A DNA stretch of 64,000 bases from the NCBI GenBank assembly GCA_020634755.1, contig JACKBC010000017.1:1-64000 (forward strand), written 5' to 3'. Below, piece by piece: positions 53,402-61,727 of this stretch. Origin of the DNA: Caldilineaceae bacterium (GTDB lineage: Bacteria > Chloroflexota > Anaerolineae > Caldilineales > Caldilineaceae). The notes beneath the pieces were generated by a model. The model ran no database searches and had not been told where the DNA came from. It was given only the letters and a program-made list of their open reading frames with translations. The first letter of the stretch is position 1, and the number at the start of each line of letters is the position of its first letter. The position numbers and the translations under genes were made by a program.

Positions 53402-54421
53402 ATGACAGTCGAAGCAATCAGCGGGAACATTAAAGAACAATCATCACTTGGAGCTAACCGCGTCCTGGAAGTAAAGGATCTACGCATCAGCTACGAAACG
53501 CCGCGCGGGCTGGTGCGCGCGGTCAGCGGCGTGAGCTTTTTCCTCAAGCGCGGCGAGCGGCTGGGGCTAGTGGGCGAATCCGGCTCGGGCAAAAGCACCA
53601 CCGCGCTGAGCCTCATGCGGCTGCTCGGCCCCCCCGCTATCATCGAGGGCGGCCAGGTGTTGCTGGAGGGGAAAGATCTACTTAAGCTCTCCGAAGAGCA
53701 GATGCGGCGGGCGCGCTTTGCCGACATCGCGCTGATTCCGCAAGGCGCCATGAACTCGCTCAACCCGGTCATGAAGGTGGGCGAGCAGCTGCGCGATACC
53801 ATGCGCGCCCACGCTTTTAACGAAGCCCAAAGCGCGCTCAACGCCCGCATTGAAGATGTGCTGGACTGGGTGGATCTGACGTCCGACATAATGGATGCCT
53901 ATCCCCACGAGCTGAGCGGCGGCATGAAGCAGCGTGTCTGCATTGCCATGGCCATTTTGCTGCGGCCCAAGGTGATTATTGCCGACGAGCCCACCAGCGC
54001 GCTGGACGTGGTGGTGCAGCGCCAGGTCATGGAGACGCTGCGCCGCGTGCAAAACGACATTGATGCCTCAGTCATCTTGGTGGGGCACGATATGGGGCTC
54101 ATGGCGCAATGCGTGGACCGCATTGGTGTCATGTATGGCGGCAAGCTGGTAGAGGTCAGCCCGGTGCGCGATATATTCAAGAACCCCCAGCATCCCTATA
54201 CGCAGATGCTCATTGCCAGCCTGCCCAACCTGGAATCCAAAGAGGTCTTTCAAGGCATTCCGGGGCTCACGCCCTCGCTGCTCAATCCGCCGTCGGGCTG
54301 CATGTTTCATCCACGCTGTCCGCAGATCATGGCGCACTGCGAGGTGGATGTGCCAACCTTAAACGAAATCAAACCAGACCGGTGGGTTGCCTGTCATCTG
54401 TATGATGACAAGGTTGCATAA
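53402..54421 (+). CDS. Oligopeptide/dipeptide ABC transporter ATP-binding protein (DppD type)
   Basis: 339 residues from the ATG at 53402; a longer frame reaches back into dppC but lacks family sequence. Walker A is LVGESGSGKSTTALSLMRL, the signature ELSGGMKQRVCIAMAI, Walker B VIIADEPTSALDVV and the switch His in VGHDMGL. The C-terminus has the oligopeptide-ABC extension with a Cys cluster (GCMFHPRCPQIMAHC) that in relatives binds an iron-sulfur cluster. It powers import together with the DppF-type protein. Confidence 0.93.
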   Translation: MTVEAISGNIKEQSSLGANRVLEVKDLRISYETPRGLVRAVSGVSFFLKRGERLGLVGESGSGKSTTALSLMRLLGPPAIIEGGQVLLEGKDLLKLSEEQMRRARFADIALIPQGAMNSLNPVMKVGEQLRDTMRAHAFNEAQSALNARIEDVLDWVDLTSDIMDAYPHELSGGMKQRVCIAMAILLRPKVIIADEPTSALDVVVQRQVMETLRRVQNDIDASVILVGHDMGLMAQCVDRIGVMYGGKLVEVSPVRDIFKNPQHPYTQMLIASLPNLESKEVFQGIPGLTPSLLNPPSGCMFHPRCPQIMAHCEVDVPTLNEIKPDRWVACHLYDDKVA

Positions 54422-54535
54422 TGCCAAGGTGAAGGGGTAAAAGGGTAATCAGGGGACTGAGCCGGTCGAAGTCACCTGGTCACCCTTTTTCCCTGTCATC
54501 CCTTTACCCTCTCAGCACCAAGGAAAGCAAACGTA

Positions 54536-55558
54536 ATGCAGCTTTTAGAAGCTCAACATGTAACGCGCGTCTTTGGCGGCGGCGTACTGAACAAGCGGCA
54601 AACGGTGGCCGTGGATGATGTATCGCTGCTCATCACCGAGGACAAGCCCACGATTACGGCGATTGCGGGCGAAAGCGGCAGCGGCAAAACCACGCTGGCG
54701 CGCCTGCTCCTGGGCATGATCCAGCCCAGCCAAGGAACGATTCGCTTTCGGGGGCAGGTGCTGGCAGACATGAGCCGGCAGGATCGACGTAACTTTCGCC
54801 GCCAGGTACAGGCCATTTTTCAAGACCCTTTTGAGGTCTACAACCCTTTTTATAAAGTGGACCAGGTGCTGACCACGCCCATCCGCAAATTCAAGCTGGC
54901 CAATTCTCCTGCGGAAGCCGAGCGACGCATTGAGGAAAGCCTGCAAATGGCCGGTCTGCGCCCCGAAGAGACGCTGGGCCGCTATCCGCATCAGCTCAGC
55001 GGTGGCCAACGTCAGCGCATTATGGTGGCGCGGGCGCTGCTGCTCAACCCCAAGATCATCCTGGCCGATGAGCCGGTCTCTATGGTGGATGCCTCGCTGC
55101 GCGCCACTATTTTAGAGAGCCTGCTCAAGCTCAAGCGCGAGCTGGGTATCTCCCTGGTTTATATCACCCACGATTTGACCACAGCCTATCAGGTCAGCGA
55201 GAACATTTACGTGCTCTATCGCGGCTCGGTGGCCGAAGTGGGCAGCGTAGACAAAGTGATCAAAGAGCCGCTGCATCCCTACACCCAGCTGCTGGTGCGC
55301 TCGATTCCCCTGCCAGATCCAGATCTGCACTGGGGCAGTGAGGGCGATCTGGAACGCAAAAACCAGACAGCCAAAGGGGTCGGGTCCGAACAGCGCGGCT
55401 GCAAATTTGCCGATCGCTGCCCATTTGTTATGCCCGAGTGCCGTCAATCGCCGCCCCCTTTGTATCGCACCAACGACGACCGTGCCGTGGCCTGTTTTCT
55501 CTATAAAGAAAATGAAGAGATCAGCGGTCAAGCGATGGCGGAAACGCTGGCTGCCTAA
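54536..55558 (+). CDS. Oligopeptide/dipeptide ABC transporter ATP-binding protein (DppF type)
   Basis: The 340-residue product carries Walker A IAGESGSGKTTLARLLLGM, signature QLSGGQRQRIMVARAL, Walker B IILADEPVSMVDAS and switch YITHDLT. The C-terminal extension has the Cys group GCKFADRCPFVMPEC. It is the last gene of the transporter operon. Its 3' end overlaps the convergent glycosyltransferase gene by 38 bases. The 114-base gap before it has an imperfect pair of gggtaa/ttaccc repeats. SD AAGGA is near the ATG. Confidence 0.93.
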   Translation: MQLLEAQHVTRVFGGGVLNKRQTVAVDDVSLLITEDKPTITAIAGESGSGKTTLARLLLGMIQPSQGTIRFRGQVLADMSRQDRRNFRRQVQAIFQDPFEVYNPFYKVDQVLTTPIRKFKLANSPAEAERRIEESLQMAGLRPEETLGRYPHQLSGGQRQRIMVARALLLNPKIILADEPVSMVDASLRATILESLLKLKRELGISLVYITHDLTTAYQVSENIYVLYRGSVAEVGSVDKVIKEPLHPYTQLLVRSIPLPDPDLHWGSEGDLERKNQTAKGVGSEQRGCKFADRCPFVMPECRQSPPPLYRTNDDRAVACFLYKENEEISGQAMAETLAA

Positions 55559-56771
55559 TATACGCCTGGAGTTCATCCGCCGCTTGTTTGTATCCGCCCG
55601 TGGCCTGCAACTCCTTCTGCATGGAGCCGGCAGCCTGCGCATAACGTGCGTCCGTCAACATGCTTTCCAACGCCTGGCCTAGCGTGGCCATATCCACACG
55701 CCCCCACAACACCTGGTCGTCAATCACCAGCGCCGCGCCCCGTTTGGCCGCACAGTAGCCGTTCATCATCTGCTCAAACTGTTGCGGAATCACCAGCAGC
55801 GGTACGCCGTAATAGAGCCCTTCATGCACGCTGTTGATGCCGCCATGCGTGATGAACAGGTCTGCCTGTCGCAATAGCTGCAACTGTGGTACGGTCGTGT
55901 ACACCTCAAAGTTGGTCGGAATGGGGGCAAGCTCGACCAAATCTGTAGCTGTGCCGGCCGCCAAAATAAAGCGCGCGGGAAAGTCGGCGAACATTTCAAA
56001 ACACTTCTTATAAAACAGGCTTTGCGCGTGGTGAATGGTGCCCAGCGAAATATAGATCAGCGGCTTTCCATGGCTATTGGCGCATTGGGGCAATTCAAGT
56101 GTCTCTGTATCTGCCCGCGCCTGCTCGTTGATGGACGGTCCTACAAAGCGGAAAGTGTCATCGAATAGGGGTAAATCGGGCTGAAGAGAACGCGTAGAAA
56201 ACACAAGATTTAACTCACCGCGCATGGGGAATAGAGGTTGCCCAAAGGGAAAACTTCCTGGCCCATATTGGCGCCGCAGCCGCAACCCAGCCCGAATCAA
56301 GGCGGGTGCATTGGGGATCGACTGGCGCAGGAGCAGCCAGAGCTTGCGTGGCGTGATTTGCAGCGAGCGTTCATCAAAGACCAGCGTGGCCAGCGATGAA
56401 GCGCTGCGCACATTAAGCAGCGTTGCCGCCATCTTGCCCCACACGGCAATTGAATCAAAAAAGAGCAGATCGGGCAGCTCTCGCTCCAGCGCTGGCAGCA
56501 AAAAGGGCAACAGCTTTTCCGTGGCGCGCAGCAGCAGCACGGGGATGTTAATCATGTTGCCACCTTGCAGCGCTTGCCGAATCTGTTCTGAGCTGAGCAA
56601 CTCTGTGGGGTACTCCCTAAAGAGTGCGCCCGTTCGCTCAATGGCGGGCCGAAATTCTTCGGTGTTATAATAGACCACCTGCTGGCCGCGCTGAACCAGC
56701 TCTTGGGCCACCGGCAGCGTCGGGTTGATGTGGCCGTGGGCCGGCGGTGTGAGAATGACAATTTTGCTCAT
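55521..56771 (-). CDS. UDP-glycosyltransferase of the macrolide (MGT/GT1) family
   Basis: The 416-residue product has the GT-B layout. The N-terminal half begins KIVILTPPAHGHINPTLPVAQELVQRGQQVVYY, the acceptor-binding domain. The donor-binding half contains LIYISLGTI, FEVYTTVPQLQLLRQADLFITHGGINSVHEGLYYGVPLLVIPQQFEQMMNG, the GT1 nucleotide-sugar signature. It transfers a sugar to a small lipophilic acceptor, possibly a macrolide-like compound or lipid. It follows the WYL gene with a four-base ATGA overlap, so the two are translationally coupled. Confidence 0.92.
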   Translation of the reverse strand: MSKIVILTPPAHGHINPTLPVAQELVQRGQQVVYYNTEEFRPAIERTGALFREYPTELLSSEQIRQALQGGNMINIPVLLLRATEKLLPFLLPALERELPDLLFFDSIAVWGKMAATLLNVRSASSLATLVFDERSLQITPRKLWLLLRQSIPNAPALIRAGLRLRRQYGPGSFPFGQPLFPMRGELNLVFSTRSLQPDLPLFDDTFRFVGPSINEQARADTETLELPQCANSHGKPLIYISLGTIHHAQSLFYKKCFEMFADFPARFILAAGTATDLVELAPIPTNFEVYTTVPQLQLLRQADLFITHGGINSVHEGLYYGVPLLVIPQQFEQMMNGYCAAKRGAALVIDDQVLWGRVDMATLGQALESMLTDARYAQAAGSMQKELQATGGYKQAADELQAYIRQPAFPPSLDR

Positions 56772-57766
56772 GGAGCTTTCTCTACTCTTTCACCATGTTG
56801 CGCTACTGCCATATGATCTAGCAGGCGCCTACACGCACCTTGGACATGCTCCTTCAGTGTAGCTGGTTCAACCACCTGGCCCGCAGCACCCAGCCCAAAG
56901 ACAAGCATTTTGGCCAACTCCTCATTATCCAATTGCAAGCGTACGGTGAGCCAGCCCTCTGCATCTTCTTCCAGCAGCGTATTGCGCCCCGGCACAAGCC
57001 AACGCACCCAATTCAAACGCTCGGGCCGAATGCGCAATGTGCATTCATATTCAGAAAACGCACTTATGAATTGGTCCAGATGTTCGCGCCAATAGGTGAC
57101 CAAATCAAAGTGCGGGTCGCGCCGAAAATGTATTTCCAGCAGATTCAGCTTCTGTAAACGCGTCACCCGGAAGATCCGCAGCTCGCCCGTTTCCCCATTC
57201 ACTTGCCGCGCCACCAAATACCAGTTGCTTGACTTGGCCACCAGGCTGTACGGCTCCAGAATGCGTTCAGACACCGCCCCCCCATAATTTTCATAGATCA
57301 CCTGGATACAGCAATCTTCATAAACCGCCTGCTGTAGCTCTTCCCAAAACGGCAGGGGGTTGGCATCGTGCCACCACCAGAGCGGGTCAATGTAAATGCG
57401 CTGGCGAATGTGTTCTACCGATGGCTGATACATGGCGGGGAGCGCCGCGGTCAGCTTGCGGCGCGTGGTCTGTTCTGCCTCGCCCAAACCAATCTCTTGC
57501 AGAAGCGAATTATTGCTGGCCACAAAGAGCGCCTGTACTTCGGCCTCACTAAGCCCCGTCAACGTAGTGCGGTAATTTTCATCCAGCGCCACGCCGCCGC
57601 CATGCCCACCATCTGTATAAATAGGAATACCCGCCATGGAAAGCGCTTCAATATCGCGCAAAATGGTGCGGCGCGATACCTCCAACTCCTGGGCCAACGT
57701 CTGCGTAGTCAACTTCCCCCGGCTTTGCAACAACATGACAATCGATATGAGACGATCTGCGCGCAT
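56768..57766 (-). CDS. WYL-domain transcriptional regulator (YafY-like)
   Basis: 332 residues from the ATG at 57766 (MRADRLISIVMLLQ), preceded by GAGGAG. The HTH is GKLTTQTLAQELEVSRRTILRDIEALSMAGIPIYTDGGHGGGVAL. The WYL domain includes ILEPYSLVAKSSNWYLVARQVNGETGELRIFRVTRL, and a WCX-like C-terminus follows. It is cotranscribed with the glycosyltransferase and divergent from an alpha/beta hydrolase gene; a 25-bp palindrome sits in between. It probably controls both. Confidence 0.9.
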   Translation of the reverse strand: MRADRLISIVMLLQSRGKLTTQTLAQELEVSRRTILRDIEALSMAGIPIYTDGGHGGGVALDENYRTTLTGLSEAEVQALFVASNNSLLQEIGLGEAEQTTRRKLTAALPAMYQPSVEHIRQRIYIDPLWWWHDANPLPFWEELQQAVYEDCCIQVIYENYGGAVSERILEPYSLVAKSSNWYLVARQVNGETGELRIFRVTRLQKLNLLEIHFRRDPHFDLVTYWREHLDQFISAFSEYECTLRIRPERLNWVRWLVPGRNTLLEEDAEGWLTVRLQLDNEELAKMLVFGLGAAGQVVEPATLKEHVQGACRRLLDHMAVAQHGERVEKAP

Positions 57767-57794
57767 GTTTCTCCTCAATTTGGCCGAAAACAAC

Positions 57795-57819
57795 TTGGGT
57801 GACAGTAGGTGTCACCCAA
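57795..57819. promoter_or_regulatory. Candidate WYL-regulator operator, perfect 10-bp arms
   Basis: TTGGGTGACA and TGTCACCCAA are separated by gtagg, 29 bases upstream of the WYL start codon and on the hydrolase side of the divergent region. The size, symmetry and place fit an operator bound by the adjacent regulator. Confidence 0.6.
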
Positions 57820-57970
57820 CCCAGTGTACCATAGAAAGGCAGGTGGCAACATCTGCGAAAGCACAAACTTAATGGTTCAACGGGATTGCATGTGGTTCCC
57901 TCACACTCGTGCTGAGCGCAGCCGAAGTATGAAATCCAACAGAGCTACTTACTCAAGGAGAATGGATACG

Positions 57971-58789
57971 ATGCAGACAGGATATATTGAGCAAGCTGAT
58001 GGCAAACTCTATTATGAAATCGATGGCGATGCGAATAGCGAAGTTTTGGTGCTGAACCACGCCGCCTTTTTAGACAGCGGCATGTGGGACGCGCAGTGGT
58101 CCGAATTTAGCCGCCATTATCGAGTCATCCGCTATGACATGCGCGGCTATGGCAAATCTGACCCGGTGACTGGCCCGCGCGTGCGGCGGCACGATTTGCG
58201 CATGCTTTTGCAACAGTTAGACGTAAAAAGCGCCCACCTTTTGGGCTGCTCCATGGGTGGCGAAATTGTACTAGACCTGGCGCTGGAGCAACCTGATCTG
58301 GTGCGCTCACTTATCATTGTAAATGGCCCACCCAGCGGATTTGAACCGCAGGGCGAGCCGCCTGCGCATCTCTTCGACATGTTAGCCGCCACGCAGCAGG
58401 GAAATACTGACCTGGCATCCGAATTGCAGCTGCGCATCTGGTTCGATGGCCCGCAGCGCACGCCGCCGCAGGTCAACCAAGCGATGCGCCAGCGGGCAGC
58501 GGCAATGAACAGGCTTTTTATAGCCAACAATACGTGGGCCATTGCCGATATGCAGCCGCTCAGTCCCCTACAGCCACCGGCCGTGGATCGGCTGGCTGAA
58601 GTTCAAGTCCCCGCGCTCATTATCAAAGGCGAACTGGACCATGCGGAAAACCTGCGCGCATCGGCATTGCTGGCCAGCGGCATACCGCACGCCAAAGTGG
58701 CCGCCATTGCCAATGCCGCGCACGTACCTAACATGGATGAACCAGCCATCTTTAATGAGATGGTGCTCAACTTTCTGGCGTCCCTGTAG
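57971..58789 (+). CDS. Alpha/beta hydrolase
   Basis: About 272 residues from the ATG at 57971 (MQTGYIEQADGKLYYEIDG). The ATG at 57962 is too close to the AAGGAG site, although it cannot be excluded. The nucleophile elbow is LGCSMGGEI, the oxyanion region NHAAFLDSGMWDAQW, the acid D in KGELDHAENL and the catalytic His in ANAAHVPNMDEP. It is a hydrolase of the 3-oxoadipate enol-lactonase-like type; the substrate is unknown. It is divergent from the WYL-glycosyltransferase operon. Confidence 0.87.
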   Translation: MQTGYIEQADGKLYYEIDGDANSEVLVLNHAAFLDSGMWDAQWSEFSRHYRVIRYDMRGYGKSDPVTGPRVRRHDLRMLLQQLDVKSAHLLGCSMGGEIVLDLALEQPDLVRSLIIVNGPPSGFEPQGEPPAHLFDMLAATQQGNTDLASELQLRIWFDGPQRTPPQVNQAMRQRAAAMNRLFIANNTWAIADMQPLSPLQPPAVDRLAEVQVPALIIKGELDHAENLRASALLASGIPHAKVAAIANAAHVPNMDEPAIFNEMVLNFLASL

Positions 58790-58845
58790 GCGCTTTGCGC
58801 CTGGCAGGCAGTACAATGCCTGCCAGGTCTCACCCCATACACCTA

Positions 58846-59628
58846 TTACTGTTCCCAAAACGGCCGTCGCTGACCACTTAAAAAGCCGCGGATTGTGTCC
58901 AACGCTGGGTGTTTTTGAGCGACGAGCTGAGAGATCACCACCCCATGATCATAGTCCACTTTGCGTATTTCAAGCTGATACCCCGCTTCATCGGCTTCCA
59001 ACAAAACATAGCTGGCGCGCAGATCGGGCAGCACCTGTAGACTGACGCTGCCCAAGTTGACCACGCGCGCGCCATTCACCGTGCGGTCTAGCGCCCAGTG
59101 CGTGTGGCCCACAAAGATCAGGTCCGCATTGGCGTCCGCAATGGCCGTAGCCACTTCGGCATCGCTCATGGTGGGGCGAATGCCATAGCCGTCATCCTGT
59201 CCTGGTGCGGCGTGAACGCACAGCACGCGCGTACCGTCGGGCAACGCCGTGCGATACTCCAGCGGCAAATTGGCAATCCACGCCAGGTCGCCGCTGCCCG
59301 TGAGCGCGCCCTGCGTCCAGGCCATGCTGTACGCCAATTCCAACGGAGCCGATTCATTATTCTGCGCGCCGCGGCTAATCTCGGCGGGCGTCAGCGGGAA
59401 CTCAGTGTGTACATCGGTCAGCCAGCGGTCGGTGTTGCCGCGCACGGCTCGGGAATTGGGCAGCGCTTTCAGCCGCTTCATCACGCCCACCGGGTCCGGC
59501 CCCATGGCCACCAGATCGCCCAGCAGCCAATATGCATCAATATTTCCCAAAGTAGCTATATCCGCCAGCACGGCATCGAGCGCTATGCTATTCCCGTGCA
59601 CATCCGATAGAATGGCAATCTTGATCAC
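58846..59628 (-). CDS. Metallophosphoesterase (calcineurin-like)
   Basis: 260 residues from a GTG at 59628 with SD AAAAGGAG. Metal-site motifs appear in order: LSDVHGN (D9, H11), LLGDLVAMGPDP, VRGNTDRW, and FVGHTHWALDRTV, then VNLGSVSLQ. This is the YfcE/MJ0936-like family of small phosphodiesterases that act on diverse substrates. It is convergent with the alpha/beta hydrolase gene and divergent from the LysR gene. Confidence 0.9.
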   Translation of the reverse strand: MIKIAILSDVHGNSIALDAVLADIATLGNIDAYWLLGDLVAMGPDPVGVMKRLKALPNSRAVRGNTDRWLTDVHTEFPLTPAEISRGAQNNESAPLELAYSMAWTQGALTGSGDLAWIANLPLEYRTALPDGTRVLCVHAAPGQDDGYGIRPTMSDAEVATAIADANADLIFVGHTHWALDRTVNGARVVNLGSVSLQVLPDLRASYVLLEADEAGYQLEIRKVDYDHGVVISQLVAQKHPALDTIRGFLSGQRRPFWEQ

Positions 59629-59807
59629 AAGTATCTCCTTTTGGCTACTAAAACCGATTCGTAAATCCAGTTGTGATTCTTACAACTTTGGCAAGTGGCA
59701 AGTGGCTATGCAAAGAATATTCGGCTTCGATTATTCTGTTTGACGTCTGCTGTTTGACGTCCGTCGTTGACGCTGCTATATTGCTCTGCATGAATAGAAC
59801 GCCTAAA

Positions 59808-59840
59808 TGACCAACACCGTTGCGGTGTACTGATTACAGT
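59808..59840 (+). repeat. Copy 4 of the ACACCG palindrome
   Basis: It reads gaccaacaccgttgcggtgtactgattacag with a perfect 6-bp palindrome. It lies 21-53 bases upstream of the LysR start codon, so it probably falls within the LysR promoter or leader. Three TTGACG repeats lie just before it (59740-59772). Confidence 0.75.
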
Positions 59841-59860
59841 TCAACAGTTGGTATCACCCT

Positions 59861-60805
59861 ATGGACCTTCAGCAACTTACCGCGTTTGACCGCATTGTGC
59901 GGCAGGGCAGCTTTAGCCGGGCCGCCCGCGAATTGCATATTGCGCAGCCCACCATTAGCGCCCGCATCCAAGCCCTAGAGCAGGAAGTGGGCGGGCCGCT
60001 ATTGGCGCGCTCCAACCAAGGCGTCAAGTTGACGGCGCTGGGCGTCAGCTTTCTGCCATACGCCCGCCGCGCCCTGGCCGCCATGATGGATGGCGCCGTG
60101 GCCGTGGCCGAAGCGCAGCGCGGTCAACGCGGCCGCATTTCCATTGGCGTGCTGGGGTCAATGGCAGAAACACTGCTGGCGCCGGCGCTGGTGCAATTTC
60201 AGGCCAAACATCCCACTGTCGAGTGCTACGTACGCTCGGCCGATCACCTCTATCTAATCGAAATGCTCTACGATGGCGTGGTCGATCTGGCCATTGTGGC
60301 CTGGCCCTGCGTGCAGCCCTTGACGGGCGATCTGCAACCATTGCTGCACTTTCATGAACCGGCTCCCTTTGTCACGCACAGCCGGCACCCCTTTGCGCGT
60401 CTAGGAGGCGTCACCCAAGCCCAAATTGCGCAGTCGGACACGCGCTTCTTGCCGCTGCGCTGGTGGCAAATTACGCCCCCAGAGATTATGCAGCTTGCGG
60501 CCAGGGCGCGCTTTTCTTCCGATCTCCCGCGCGAAATTGCCGTTTACATTACCCGTACGGGTCATGCATTTGGCTTTTTTACACAGGCCATTGTGGCCAA
60601 TGAGTTGGAGGAAGGTTCGCTGGTCACTGTGCCGGTGTTGGATATGCGGCCCATCTATCGCGATAGCGCCCTGGTGCGCTTGGACCGACCCACCGAATTA
60701 TCGCCCGCGGACGTGGCGCTTGTTGAAATGATTCGGGAGCGCGCGTTACGGCTTGGGCTGCTATCCGATGTACAATTATATAAGACTTACGCAAACCTGG
60801 AGTAA
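59861..60805 (+). CDS. LysR-family transcriptional regulator
   Basis: The 314-residue product starts MDLQQLTAFDRIVRQGSFSRAARELHIAQPTISARIQALEQEVGGPLLAR, a canonical LysR HTH. The effector domain (GRISIGVLGSMAETLLAPALVQFQAKHPTVE) follows. Its natural partner operon may be the hypothetical-DapA-GH3 genes downstream. The final codons (TYANLE and the stop) lie inside the TTACGCA-ended element at 60787, so the C-terminus was probably changed by that insertion. Confidence 0.92.
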   Translation: MDLQQLTAFDRIVRQGSFSRAARELHIAQPTISARIQALEQEVGGPLLARSNQGVKLTALGVSFLPYARRALAAMMDGAVAVAEAQRGQRGRISIGVLGSMAETLLAPALVQFQAKHPTVECYVRSADHLYLIEMLYDGVVDLAIVAWPCVQPLTGDLQPLLHFHEPAPFVTHSRHPFARLGGVTQAQIAQSDTRFLPLRWWQITPPEIMQLAARARFSSDLPREIAVYITRTGHAFGFFTQAIVANELEEGSLVTVPVLDMRPIYRDSALVRLDRPTELSPADVALVEMIRERALRLGLLSDVQLYKTYANLE

Positions 60806-60859
60806 AATTGCCTGGTCAGTGACATGCGCTTTCCCCGACAAACCACTGGCGCTGTGTAA
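60787..60859 (+). mobile_element. 73-bp MITE-like element with TTACGCA ends (copy 5)
   Basis: It begins ttacgcaaacctggag and ends ccactggcgctgtgtaa. The left end matches the complement of the right end of the brnT element, and both ends match the element at 9752. It overlaps the 3' end of the LysR gene. Confidence 0.65.
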
Positions 60860-60941
60860 GTCGTGTTATCGTATATATGCATAATTAGTAGATCACAATG
60901 AGAAGAGATAGGGCTGGATTTGTCAATCGAGTTCAGCGCCA

Positions 60942-60972
60942 CATCGCTACACCGTTGTAGTGTACTGATGCT
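60942..60972 (+). repeat. Copy 5 of the ACACCG palindrome (degenerate)
   Basis: catcgctacaccgttgtagtgtactgatgc has two changes in the right arm. It lies about 55-80 bases upstream of the hypothetical gene at 61023. Confidence 0.65.
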
Positions 60973-61022
60973 ATAAATTTACGACTTTGCTGTTTTGTAT
61001 TTTACGTTCATCAGGAGAAAAA

Positions 61023-61727
61023 ATGACCCTTTCTGCACAGGACAAAAAGATAATCGCCCAGTTGGCGCAGCAACATGGTGTGAGTCAGAATGCCGTTGAA
61101 GCGCTGTGGGTTGCAGTCCAAGCCAGCAACGGCAGCGCGGCCCAATTTAGCCATCCGGAGCTGGGCGGCATGGGCCAGTGGATGGCTGGCGGCATGACCA
61201 TGATTGGTGATTTTTCCAACTATCGCCTGCAAGCCGCCGTGGCTGATATATGCACGGTGCTGGCAAACCATTTGCGCACCCGCAGCGCCGAGCCAGTGGT
61301 AAACGCTGCGCCGGTTGCCAGCCAACGCCAAACGCAGAGCAGCGGAACGTCGGTTGAGCCTGCCGCTGGTAAATCCCCAAGCACCCAGAAACCGAGCATT
61401 TTGGGCGCCATTGGCAAAAAGCTTTTTGCCAGCGGTTCCCCAACGCCCCAGCCCGCGCCAGCAGCCACCGGATCCAATTGGTGGCCGTCAGAGCTGGGTT
61501 TCCCCAGCGGCAGCGGCTCGCAAAACAATATGCACTATGCCTATTTTAGCGGCGCCAAACGGCTGGCGTTGCGCATCAACAATCGCGTCACCATTTACGA
61601 CACGGCGGATCATCAAATTGGCGGCGTATCGCAGCAGCAAGACGCGCGGCAGACCGTCACCTTTCAAAGCCAGCAGGGCGATGTTGCCGTTTCGCAGCTA
61701 AAAAAAGTGAGTGAGTACACCATATGA
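61023..61727 (+). CDS. Conserved hypothetical protein (234 residues)
   Basis: The ATG at 61023 has CAGGAG upstream. The N-terminal half (LSAQDKKIIAQLAQQHGVSQNAVEALWVAV, FSHPELGGMGQWMAGGMTMIGDFSNYRL) is a conserved block I have seen in unannotated bacterial proteins. A Gln/Pro/Ser linker follows, then a C-terminal domain with WWPSELGFPSGSGSQNNMHYAYFSGAKRLALRI. There is no signal peptide, so it is probably cytoplasmic. Its stop overlaps the start of the DapA-family gene (ATGA). Confidence 0.7.
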   Translation: MTLSAQDKKIIAQLAQQHGVSQNAVEALWVAVQASNGSAAQFSHPELGGMGQWMAGGMTMIGDFSNYRLQAAVADICTVLANHLRTRSAEPVVNAAPVASQRQTQSSGTSVEPAAGKSPSTQKPSILGAIGKKLFASGSPTPQPAPAATGSNWWPSELGFPSGSGSQNNMHYAYFSGAKRLALRINNRVTIYDTADHQIGGVSQQQDARQTVTFQSQQGDVAVSQLKKVSEYTI

